Shown piece after piece: positions 29,290 to 36,949 of a stretch of 40,457 nt of DNA. Made by a program: the position numbers and the translations under genes. This stretch comes from a bacterium BMS3Abin06. GTDB taxonomy: Bacteria > Nitrospirota > Thermodesulfovibrionia > UBA6902. A model generated the notes under the pieces. The model did not search any database. It was not told where the DNA came from and saw nothing but the letters and a program-made list of their open reading frames with translations. The DNA lies in the NCBI GenBank assembly GCA_002897895.1, contig BDSY01000075.1, positions 1 to 40,457 of the forward strand, written 5' to 3'. Position 1 is the first letter of the stretch, and each line of letters opens with the position of its first letter.

Positions 29290-31503
29290 ATGTCAAAGAT
29301 AATAGCCTCTGCTGCGATAAGGGCTGCAAACACGCTCTTTAAAAGGGCAGAGGAGATGCTCGAAAAAGCCATAGCTGAAAAAGGCAAGGAATTTGTTTTT
29401 GAATTCCCTGACACTGCATTTTATCTGCCCCAGATATATGCAATGACGGCATTCCCTGTTAAAACACTTGCAGATATGAAGGTTGCCTTAGAAATGGCGA
29501 GGGAGATGCTCCATGATGAACCGGAAGAAAAACTCTGGAAACCCTATCTTGGAGAGGCGCTTGACTCGGGAATGGCAACTCTTTTTGCAGAGGAGATCAT
29601 ACTCGCTCTGAGATATCTTGACGGGCTTGAGCCGGTTACGGATTCTGAAACCGGTTATGTCTATAATGGTTTTATAACCGACACCATCCAGAGAAATCTC
29701 GGTATCCAGCTTGTTGACGGCAGGATGCCCGGTTTTGCTGCAATAATCGGGGCTGCGCCGGATGATGACACCGCAGAAAAGATAGTCAGGGAATTGCAGG
29801 AGAAAAACATCCTGACATTTCTTTCAGGCATGGCAAAAGATAAAAACGGTAATGTAACGAATGTAACCCGGCAGCTCCTGAGAAAAAAAGTAGAATTAGG
29901 ATGGGACACATATATTGTTCCCCTCGGCCCTGATACAGAACACACTCTTTACGCTCTCAGCTGGTCCATAAGGGCATCCATGATCTTCGGCGGTAACAAG
30001 CCCGGTGACTACAAGGCGCATCTGAAATATACAAAAGACAGGGTATTTGCCTTTGCTATGGTCCTTGGAGAACTCAACGATATCATATGGTCGACAGGCG
30101 CAGGCGCTATTAATATGGGATACCCTGCAATATGCGATACGGAAGTGCCTGTCATACATCCTACAGGTGTGTGTACGTATGAAGAGGTTGAGACCGAACT
30201 TGATCACGACAAGATCGTCCAGAGGGCTTTTGAGGTCAGGGGGCTTAAGGTAACCGTTGCGAAACCCCCGATTCCCGTATCTTACGGCCCGGCATTTGAG
30301 GGCGAGAGGATCAGAAAAGAAGACATGTTCATCGAGTTCGGCGGAAACCGCACACCTGCATTTGAATGGGTGAGAACAAAAGAATTGGAAGAGATAGAAG
30401 ACGGCAAGGTAACGCTGGTCGGCGCTGACATAGAGGAAAGATTCAAGGCAGGCGGAATGATGCCCATAGCTATTGTTATCGATGTTGCGGGCAGAAAGAT
30501 GCAGAAAGATTTTGAGGCCATTATCGAGAGAAAGCTCCATCATAATATAAATGAAGCCCAGGGGCTCTGGCACATGGGACAGCGTGATATCGTATGGATG
30601 AGGATCAGCAACCAGGCATATAAAGACGGAATCACATTAGAGCATATCGGTGTAATACACAACACCATGACACACAACAGGTTCAAGGAGATTGTTGATA
30701 AAATACAGACGACCCTTTATTTTGATGAAAAAGATGTTCTTGAATTACAGGACCAGGCAAGGGCGGTATATAAAGAAAGAGACCACAGGCTTGCCGGTTT
30801 AACGGACGAATCCGTGGATATTTATTATTCCTGTCTCCTGTGCCAGTCATTCGCTCCGTCTCACGTCTGCGTAATCAGCCCGGAGCGTCTCGGCCTTTGC
30901 GGAGCATACAACTGGCTTGACACAAAGGCTGCATTTGAGATAGACCCCACAGGGGGTAATCAGCCGATTAAAAAAGGCGAGGTCCTCGATGAAAAACAGG
31001 GCAGATGGGCCGGTGTTGATGAATACCTGAAAGCCAATTCTGCAGGCGCCATTGAATCATTAAATCTCTACACTATTATGGATAACCCCATGACATCCTG
31101 CGGATGCTTTGAGTGCATTGTGGCGATTATCCCTGAAGCCAACGGCGTAATGCTCGTGCAAAGGGGCCATACAGGCATGACACCTGTGGGTATGAAGTTC
31201 TCGACACTGGCCGGCACAGTCGGCGGCGGCACGCAGAACCCCGGATTTATGGGAATCGGAGTAAATTTTATCACGAGCCACAAATTCCTTTTCGCTGACG
31301 GCGGGATTAAGAGGATAGTCTGGATGACAAAGAACTTAAAGGAAAGAATAGCCGAAGATTTCAAACAGAGGTGCGAGGAAGAAGGCGTACCTGATCTATT
31401 GGATAAGATTGCAGACGAAACCATTGCCGAGGATTCGGAGAAATTAATGGAATACCTCGCAAACGCCGGACATCCGGCGCTCGAAATGGACCCGATGTTC
31501 TAA
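29290..31503 (+). CDS. acsB: Acetyl-CoA synthase catalytic subunit
   Basis: Condenses the methyl group from AcsCD, CO from CooS and CoA into acetyl-CoA. The A-cluster cysteines are all present: Cys515, Cys518, Cys527 and Cys537 for the [4Fe-4S] cube (CLLCQSFAPSHVC ... GLC), and Cys604-Gly-Cys606 (SCGCFEC) for the two nickels. The spacing is identical to that of Moorella AcsB (506, 509, 518, 528, 595, 597). The N-terminal CooS-contact domain is complete (FPDTAFYLPQIYAMTAFPVK), so this is the bacterial 737-residue form, not the shorter archaeal one. TTAGGAGG gives a strong ribosome site. It is followed by inverted heptamer repeats and cooS. Confidence 0.97.
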   Translation: MSKIIASAAIRAANTLFKRAEEMLEKAIAEKGKEFVFEFPDTAFYLPQIYAMTAFPVKTLADMKVALEMAREMLHDEPEEKLWKPYLGEALDSGMATLFAEEIILALRYLDGLEPVTDSETGYVYNGFITDTIQRNLGIQLVDGRMPGFAAIIGAAPDDDTAEKIVRELQEKNILTFLSGMAKDKNGNVTNVTRQLLRKKVELGWDTYIVPLGPDTEHTLYALSWSIRASMIFGGNKPGDYKAHLKYTKDRVFAFAMVLGELNDIIWSTGAGAINMGYPAICDTEVPVIHPTGVCTYEEVETELDHDKIVQRAFEVRGLKVTVAKPPIPVSYGPAFEGERIRKEDMFIEFGGNRTPAFEWVRTKELEEIEDGKVTLVGADIEERFKAGGMMPIAIVIDVAGRKMQKDFEAIIERKLHHNINEAQGLWHMGQRDIVWMRISNQAYKDGITLEHIGVIHNTMTHNRFKEIVDKIQTTLYFDEKDVLELQDQARAVYKERDHRLAGLTDESVDIYYSCLLCQSFAPSHVCVISPERLGLCGAYNWLDTKAAFEIDPTGGNQPIKKGEVLDEKQGRWAGVDEYLKANSAGAIESLNLYTIMDNPMTSCGCFECIVAIIPEANGVMLVQRGHTGMTPVGMKFSTLAGTVGGGTQNPGFMGIGVNFITSHKFLFADGGIKRIVWMTKNLKERIAEDFKQRCEEEGVPDLLDKIADETIAEDSEKLMEYLANAGHPALEMDPMF

Positions 31504-31506
31504 ATG

Positions 31507-31602
31507 CAGCTATTAGCTTTCAGCCATCAGCTATCAGCTAAGGTTGTATTTTAGAATTTTTTTAATTAATACTGACCGCTGACAGCTGACGGCTGACAGC
31601 TT
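31507..31602. repeat. Inverted pair of heptamer repeats between acsB and cooS
   Basis: CAGCTAT-type units at 31507-31540 face GACAGCT-type units at 31574-31602 (GACCGCT GACAGCT GACGGCT GACAGCT), separated by AT-rich sequence. The arms can pair as a hairpin in the intergenic mRNA. Confidence 0.7.
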
Positions 31603-31616
31603 TCTAAGGAGGATAT

Positions 31617-33620
31617 ATGAGCAAAGTAATTAAAAGCGCAAGCGATTCGGCTGAAGAAATAATTGAATGGGGTGAATCCCATGATATTGACACATGCTTT
31701 GAACGCGCAGAAAAATTAAAGCAGTGCCCTGTTGGTGAAACCGGGGCATGCTGTAAGGTCTGCCACATGGGACCCTGCAGGCTTATCGGCAAAAACGCCG
31801 AGGAAGAGGCGAGAGGCGTTTGCGGCGCAACACTGCCTACAGTAGCGGCAAGAAACATGCTGAGAATGATCGCAGCAGGTACTGCGGCCCATTCAGACCA
31901 TGCGCGCGACATGGCAATGACACTCCTTGCAGTTGCAGAAGGTGAGGCCAAAGATTTTAAAATCACCGACGTGAAAAAGCTGTACAGGGTTGCCGGTATA
32001 TTAGAGATTGAATTTGAAGGCAGACCTGTGAACGATGTAGCAAAAGATGTTGCTACAATGTTTATTGAAGACTTCGGTCGCCAGAAAGGCGCGATTAATT
32101 ATTGTAAACGCGCGCCGAAAAAGACACAGGAAAGATGGGAAAAGTGGGATATTACTCCCCGCGGTATCGACAGGGAAGTTGTTGAGGCATTGCACCGCAC
32201 AAATATCGGGGTCGACCATGAACCCGACCACCTCCTCACTCACGGCCTCAAGGTTGCGCTTGCAGACGGCTGGGGCGGCTGTATGATATCAACGGATATA
32301 ACCGACATACTTTTTGGAACTCCCAGGCCGATCAAGGCAGAGGCGAGTTTCGGCATATTCAAGGAAGACGAAGTCAATCTGATCGTCCACGGACATGAGC
32401 CTACTCTTGCAGAGATGATCGTGGACGTTTCGTCAGAACCTGAAATGGTTGAATACGCCGGATCGAAAGGCGCCAAGGGCATCAATATCGGCGGCATGTG
32501 CTGTACTGCAAACGAAATCCTTATGAGACACGGAATACCTACAGCGGGTGGTTTTACAAACCAGGAACTCGGGATCATGACCGGACTGATTGATGCCATG
32601 ACAGTTGATGTTCAGTGTATTATGCCTGCCATTGCCGAAGTATCAAAGAAGTTCCATACAAAAGTTATCACTACCAGCGAAAAGGCAAAGATGCCCGGTG
32701 CAGTGCATGTTCAATATGATGAGCACAGGGCTAAAGAAACGGCAAGAGAGATCATCAGGATGGCATGCGACAATTATCCCAACAGGACGACGGAAGGCAG
32801 CCACATCTCTCAAAAAGCCCCGCTTATCGGCGGTTTTTCACATGAATATATTGAGTACATGCAGGGCGGCAAATGGCGCGCCTCGTTCAGGCCCCTGAAT
32901 GACGCCATCATGGCTGGAAGGATCCGCGGCGTTGTCGGACTTGCAGGATGTGACAATCCGAGAGTAGCATCCACCGGTATTCACAAATACCTTGCACTTG
33001 AACTGATAAAAAATGATGTGCTGATCTGCTCAACAGGCTGTGGTTCTGCTGCGTGCGCCACCGCATCTTATCTTACCCCTGAGATGGCGCTCGAAAATGC
33101 CGGACCCGGACTGAGAGAAGTCTGCGAGGCAATAGGCATTCCACCGATACTTCACCTCGGCGCGTGTGTTGATAATTCAAGGATACTGACAATAGCATCG
33201 GCTATGGCGGATGAAGGCGGCCTGTCTGATGAAATAGCCGGTATGCCTGCTGTCGGGATAGCTCCTGAATGGATGTCCGAGAAGGCAATTGCAATAGGCG
33301 CATATTTCGCCGCATCCGGCGTTCCGTGTATCTTCGGCGGTGAATCACCGGTTGGAGCAAGCAAAGAAGTCACAAAGATCATGACTGATGTATGGTTTGA
33401 ACGCTTTATGGGCGCTCTTCATTTTGAACCGGATCCGGAAAAAATGCTCCAGATGGCTCTTGATTACATTGATAAGGCAAGAGAAAATCTGAAGCTCAGA
33501 AAATACGAGCCGGGCAAATTCGGCGCTGAAAGGGTACTTATGGATATGGCTGCAAGAAGAGAAATTAAAACAGCAGCGGCTCATGCCGGAGTTGGAGGTA
33601 TCAATGAGTCTGAAAGTTAA
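31617..33620 (+). CDS. cooS: Nickel-dependent carbon monoxide dehydrogenase catalytic subunit
   Basis: Interconverts CO2 and CO at the nickel-iron C-cluster; next to acsB it is the AcsA of the bifunctional complex. The 667-residue protein shows the N-terminal cluster motif (CPVGETGACCKVCHMGPCRL), then HAxHARDMA-like HSDHARDMAMTLL, IGGMCCTANEILMRHGIP, the GLAGCDNPRV loop, STGCGSAACATASYLTPE and HLGACVDNSRI, all diagnostic of CooS. AAGGAGGATAT is the ribosome site. The end of the gene overlaps the next start by 17 bases, indicating coupled translation with the NuoE-like protein. No cooC nickel-insertion ATPase is in the window. Confidence 0.96.
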   Translation: MSKVIKSASDSAEEIIEWGESHDIDTCFERAEKLKQCPVGETGACCKVCHMGPCRLIGKNAEEEARGVCGATLPTVAARNMLRMIAAGTAAHSDHARDMAMTLLAVAEGEAKDFKITDVKKLYRVAGILEIEFEGRPVNDVAKDVATMFIEDFGRQKGAINYCKRAPKKTQERWEKWDITPRGIDREVVEALHRTNIGVDHEPDHLLTHGLKVALADGWGGCMISTDITDILFGTPRPIKAEASFGIFKEDEVNLIVHGHEPTLAEMIVDVSSEPEMVEYAGSKGAKGINIGGMCCTANEILMRHGIPTAGGFTNQELGIMTGLIDAMTVDVQCIMPAIAEVSKKFHTKVITTSEKAKMPGAVHVQYDEHRAKETAREIIRMACDNYPNRTTEGSHISQKAPLIGGFSHEYIEYMQGGKWRASFRPLNDAIMAGRIRGVVGLAGCDNPRVASTGIHKYLALELIKNDVLICSTGCGSAACATASYLTPEMALENAGPGLREVCEAIGIPPILHLGACVDNSRILTIASAMADEGGLSDEIAGMPAVGIAPEWMSEKAIAIGAYFAASGVPCIFGGESPVGASKEVTKIMTDVWFERFMGALHFEPDPEKMLQMALDYIDKARENLKLRKYEPGKFGAERVLMDMAARREIKTAAAHAGVGGINESES

Positions 33621-34110
33621 CGAAGTCCTTGGACATATAAGCGATGTGCTTACCGATTCCCAGAAGAAGAGGGGCGTGCTGATCCATGCATTTCAGCAGA
33701 TTCAGCAGGAGCACAATTACCTGCCTGAAGAAGAATTGATAAAACTATCGAAAAATCTCGATATACCGATGTCTGATGTTTACAGCACAGCCACTTTCTA
33801 CAAACAATTTTATTTCAGCCCCCGCGGCAAAAAGATAGTCAGGGTCTGCACCGGGACTGCCTGCCATGTCAGGGGCGCGGATAAAGTTCTCGACAAAATC
33901 AAGAAAGAATTTTCAATAGCTGAAGGCGAGACTACGGAAGATCTCTCAATGACACTCGAGACAGTAGGATGCATAGGCTGCTGCGGTCTTGCACCTGTCG
34001 CTACAGTAAACGAAAGTATTGTCGGTGAAATAGACATGAAAAAGCTCGAAGTACTAGTTGAGAGCATCAGGAATGATGAAGAAATAACGGGTCCAGCGGA
34101 TGAGGAATGA
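33604..34110 (+). CDS. NuoE-like [2Fe-2S] thioredoxin-fold subunit
   Basis: 168 residues of the 24-kDa NADH-dehydrogenase subunit family (NuoE, HydC/HndA). The N-terminal helical bundle (GVLIHAFQQIQQEHNYLPEE) and the thioredoxin-like cluster domain are present, with ligands in CTGTACHVRGA and GCIGCCGLAPV. The start at 33604 is chosen because GGAGG lies just before it inside cooS and family members begin near this point; the frame itself is open slightly further upstream. Overlap with cooS argues that the two are made together. It would pass electrons between the flavin of the NuoF-like protein and the rest of the complex. Confidence 0.9.
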   Translation: MSLKVNEVLGHISDVLTDSQKKRGVLIHAFQQIQQEHNYLPEEELIKLSKNLDIPMSDVYSTATFYKQFYFSPRGKKIVRVCTGTACHVRGADKVLDKIKKEFSIAEGETTEDLSMTLETVGCIGCCGLAPVATVNESIVGEIDMKKLEVLVESIRNDEEITGPADEE

Positions 34111-34119
34111 TATAACATG

Positions 34120-34175
34120 GCTCAAAAGTAGCTCAACATGGCTCAAACAATATTGAGCAATTTAATATATTGAGC
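34120..34175. promoter_or_regulatory. Cluster of five GCTCAA/TTGAGC half-sites
   Basis: GCTCAA occurs at 34120, 34131 and 34141, and its inverse TTGAGC at 34153 and 34170. The longer repeats ATGGCTCAAA (two) and ATTGAGCAATTTA (two) underlie them. The middle pair can form a hairpin. It fills the 87-base gap between the NuoE-like and NuoF-like genes and could be a protein-binding site or an mRNA processing element. Confidence 0.45.
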
Positions 34176-34197
34176 AATTTATTACAAGGATGGAAAT

Positions 34198-36087
34198 ATG
34201 GCAAAACTTAATAATGTTAATGAACTGAAGCAACTCAGGGAAAGTTTAAAGAACGAGACGTTTAAACCGGATACCCTGAGGGCAAGGGTATGCTGCGGAA
34301 CCGCATGTACTGCAACCGGGGCCCATAAGGTGATTGACAGATTCGAGAAAGAGGCTGCTGACAGCGGTGTTGACATTGAAATAGTAAAAACCGGCTGCCA
34401 GGGAATATGCCAGAAAGGTCCTGTTTTAAAGGTAGAGCCAATGAATATCTTTTATCAAAGGACCAAAGCGAAAAACGTTCCCTGGATAATGAGCTACTCT
34501 ATCCTGGGCAATATGCCTTACAGGCAGGGGCTTTACCGCGATGACTTCCTCAGTGAGCCTGTTCCTGAAATGATGGAAATCCCTTTTTATAAGAAACAAA
34601 AAAGACTCGCCCTGAGGAATAATGGAATTATAGATCCGAATAATATTAACCACTTCATTGCCGTAGGCGGTTATGCCGGTCTTGAAAAGGCCTTGTCGTC
34701 AATGTCTCCTGATCAGGTTCTTGAAGAAGTTGACAAGGCAAACCTCAGAGGAAGAGGCGGAGCCGGATTCCCTGCCGGTAGAAAATGGGCGCATACGAAA
34801 AAGGCGCCCGGAGATATCAAGCTTGTCATAGCAAACGGAGATGAAGGCGATCCCGGCGCATTTATGGACAGATCGATCATGGAAGGAGACCCTCACAGTC
34901 TCCTCGAAGGCATGGCCATTAATGCATATGCAATAGGCGCACAATATGGAATCATCTATGTAAGACACGAATATCCGCTTGCTGTAAAAAATCTGCAAAT
35001 CGCGATTAACCAGGCAGAGGAACTCGGGATTCTCGGTGAAAATATCCTCGGTACCGACTTTAGTTTAACCATAAATATCAGAGAAGGAGCCGGCGCATTT
35101 GTATGCGGTGAATCTACAGCGCTTGTTGCATCTATTGAAGGTGAGAGAGGCTTTCCGAGACCAAGACCACCAAGGCTTTCAGAGCCTGGAGGCGGTCCGT
35201 GGGGTTATCCCGGCAACCTCAACAACATAGAGACCTTTGCCAATGTTCCGGTAATTATTGATAAAGGTTCGGATTACTTCCGTTCAATAGGCACAAAAAA
35301 CTCTCCGGGGACAAAGGTGTTTGCCCTTACAGGAAAGGTCAAAAACACAGGCCTTGTTGAAGTTCCGATGGGAATAACATTGAGAGAGATAATTTATGAT
35401 ATTGGCGGTGGAATACTCGGAGACAGGGAATTCAAGGCAGTTCAGACGGGCGGCCCTTCCGGAGGCTGTATCCCTGCCGGGCATCTTGACCTTTCGGTTG
35501 ATTTCGACTCATTGGCATCTGTGGGTTCCATGATGGGTTCAGGCGGTATGGTTGTGATGGATGAAGAGACCTGCATGGTTGACGTGGCAAAGTTCTTCCT
35601 TTCATTTACACAGTCCGAGTCGTGCGGCAAATGCCCTCCGTGCAGAATAGGGACATACCAGATGCTTCAGATCCTTGAAAAGATTACATCAGGACAGGGA
35701 GAGGAAGGCGATATTGAAAAACTTGAGGAAATAGGCAAAAAGATTGTTGCCGGTTCTCTCTGCGGACTCGGAAGCAGCGCACCAAACCCCGTGCTTACAA
35801 CGATCAGATATTTCAGGGAAGAATATGAAGAACATATCAATGATAAATACTGCCGGGCCAGGGCATGCAGCGGGCTTGGCGTGTTCAGGATAGAAAACGC
35901 TGAATGTATCCTCTGCGGTCTCTGTAAGGAGGCATGCGCGTTCGGGGCTGTCAGGGAGTTGAGAAATAAATTCTTTATTGACCAGGACTACTGTACGAAA
36001 TGCAAGGCATGTTATACAGCCTGTCCTACAAATGCTGTGAAGGTAGAAAAGTATAAAAGACAGGAGTCAGTAGCCAGGAGTCAGTAG
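34198..36087 (+). CDS. NuoF-like NAD(P)H-binding flavoprotein with extra iron-sulfur domains
   Basis: A 629-residue HydB/HndC-type subunit. In order it has: an N-terminal [2Fe-2S] thioredoxin-like domain (CCGTACTATGAH, GCQGICQKGP); the FMN and NADH sites (LRGRGGAGFPAGRKW, NGDEGDPGAFMDRS, GAGAFVCGESTALVASIEG); an SLBB region; the 51K cluster motif (ESCGKCPPCRIGTYQM); and a C-terminal pair of [4Fe-4S] motifs (CILCGLCKEAC, CTKCKACYTACP). This is the layout of the flavin subunit of electron-bifurcating hydrogenases and related NAD-ferredoxin oxidoreductases. No hydrogenase subunit is present, so with the CODH neighbours a role in moving electrons between NAD(H) and ferredoxin is likely. The last residues (QESVARSQ) are encoded by a heptamer repeat. 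Confidence 0.92.
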   Translation: MAKLNNVNELKQLRESLKNETFKPDTLRARVCCGTACTATGAHKVIDRFEKEAADSGVDIEIVKTGCQGICQKGPVLKVEPMNIFYQRTKAKNVPWIMSYSILGNMPYRQGLYRDDFLSEPVPEMMEIPFYKKQKRLALRNNGIIDPNNINHFIAVGGYAGLEKALSSMSPDQVLEEVDKANLRGRGGAGFPAGRKWAHTKKAPGDIKLVIANGDEGDPGAFMDRSIMEGDPHSLLEGMAINAYAIGAQYGIIYVRHEYPLAVKNLQIAINQAEELGILGENILGTDFSLTINIREGAGAFVCGESTALVASIEGERGFPRPRPPRLSEPGGGPWGYPGNLNNIETFANVPVIIDKGSDYFRSIGTKNSPGTKVFALTGKVKNTGLVEVPMGITLREIIYDIGGGILGDREFKAVQTGGPSGGCIPAGHLDLSVDFDSLASVGSMMGSGGMVVMDEETCMVDVAKFFLSFTQSESCGKCPPCRIGTYQMLQILEKITSGQGEEGDIEKLEEIGKKIVAGSLCGLGSSAPNPVLTTIRYFREEYEEHINDKYCRARACSGLGVFRIENAECILCGLCKEACAFGAVRELRNKFFIDQDYCTKCKACYTACPTNAVKVEKYKRQESVARSQ

Positions 36088-36095
36088 TCAGTAGC
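36061..36095 (+). repeat. Heptamer tandem repeat across the NuoF-like stop codon
   Basis: Five units, CAGGAGT CAGTAGC CAGGAGT CAGTAGT CAGTAGC. The first ones are coding and supply the stop codon; the unit is shared with 10907-10934. Confidence 0.8.
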
Positions 36096-36149
36096 CGCAG
36101 GCCTTAGCCTGCGTTAAAAAGAACTGAAAATTGTATATTTATTTTTGGT

Positions 36150-36222
36150 GTCATTCCCGCTTGTCGGGAATCCTTCGACTTGTTCGGGATCACAAGAAAG
36201 ATTCTGGACAAGCCAGAATGAC
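36150..36222. repeat. Palindromic repeat, copy E
   Basis: Runs from GTCATTCCCGCTTGTCGGGAAT (a hairpin) to GGACAAGCCAGAATGAC, and is of the same family as the copies at 6866, 24225 and 39014. Confidence 0.8.
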
Positions 36223-36267
36223 AGAAATTAATGTAGATTTTTATTAATAGAATTTCAGGAGTGAATA

Positions 36268-36870
36268 ATGACTGAAAAAGAATCCAAACAAGTAAAAATG
36301 GAAGATGTTCAGGCAAAGGCTGACGAGAAAAAATGCCCTGTACAGAAATCATTAGTATTCATTGAGGAATTTCTTGCAGGCCCTATGTGCGGCAGATGCT
36401 TTCCCTGCTCGATGGGAATTTACGAAGCAAGAATCAGAACCGCACGGATAGTTGAAGGGACTGCTGCGGATGAGGACATTGAGACAATAAAGAAAATCTC
36501 TTCCCATATGCAGGTTGCCTCCATGTGTAAAAAAGGGAAAGACACAGCGAAATACTTACTGGAGCAGATAGATTCCAATGAATTTGCAGACCATATATCA
36601 GGTGTATGCTCATCCAATGAATGTATAGAACAGATTAAATATATCATCATCCCTGAAAATTGCACGATGTGCGGCGATTGTCTTGATGCATGCAGGGATA
36701 ATGCAATTATCGGCGAGAAAAAGAAAGCCTATCTCTCCGGCTATATGCCCTTTGAGATAGTTCAGAAAAGATGCACAAAGTGCGGTGAATGCATGAAAGT
36801 TTGTAAACACGGAGCAGTCAGGCTCATTTCCGCCAAAGAAATGGCAGAGGCTGAAACTGTTGGAGCGTAA
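36268..36870 (+). CDS. Standalone NuoF C-terminal-type [4Fe-4S] domain fused to a two-cluster ferredoxin
   Basis: A 200-residue iron-sulfur protein that looks like the last third of a NuoF/HydB subunit without its flavin part. The 51K-type motif is CGRCFPCSMGIYEARI with a later Cys (ASMCKKGKD), followed by the helical bundle and two ferredoxin motifs, CTMCGDCLDACRDNA and CTKCGECMKVCKHGA. It is parallel to, but diverged from, the end of the gene just upstream, so it may stem from a partial duplication. It probably adds cluster relays to the complex or docks the NuoG-like subunit; the exact role is unknown. CAGGAG 7 bases before the ATG is the ribosome site. A heptamer repeat follows. Confidence 0.8.
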   Translation: MTEKESKQVKMEDVQAKADEKKCPVQKSLVFIEEFLAGPMCGRCFPCSMGIYEARIRTARIVEGTAADEDIETIKKISSHMQVASMCKKGKDTAKYLLEQIDSNEFADHISGVCSSNECIEQIKYIIIPENCTMCGDCLDACRDNAIIGEKKKAYLSGYMPFEIVQKRCTKCGECMKVCKHGAVRLISAKEMAEAETVGA

Positions 36871-36874
36871 TTTT

Positions 36875-36909
36875 AATTACGAATCAGGAATTACGAATTA
36901 CGAATTAAC
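36875..36909 (+). repeat. Heptamer tandem repeat (AATTACG type), 5 units
   Basis: AATTACG AATCAGG AATTACG AATTACG AATTAAC in the gap before the NuoG-like gene. Confidence 0.7.
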
Positions 36910-36949
36910 ATAAGTTCATAATTTAAAATTAATTTAACAGGGGGGTTCG

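Noticed and set aside
29896-30573. 225-codon minus-strand ORF opposite acsB
   Set aside because: Antisense shadow of a highly conserved gene, without a ribosome site or a domain.
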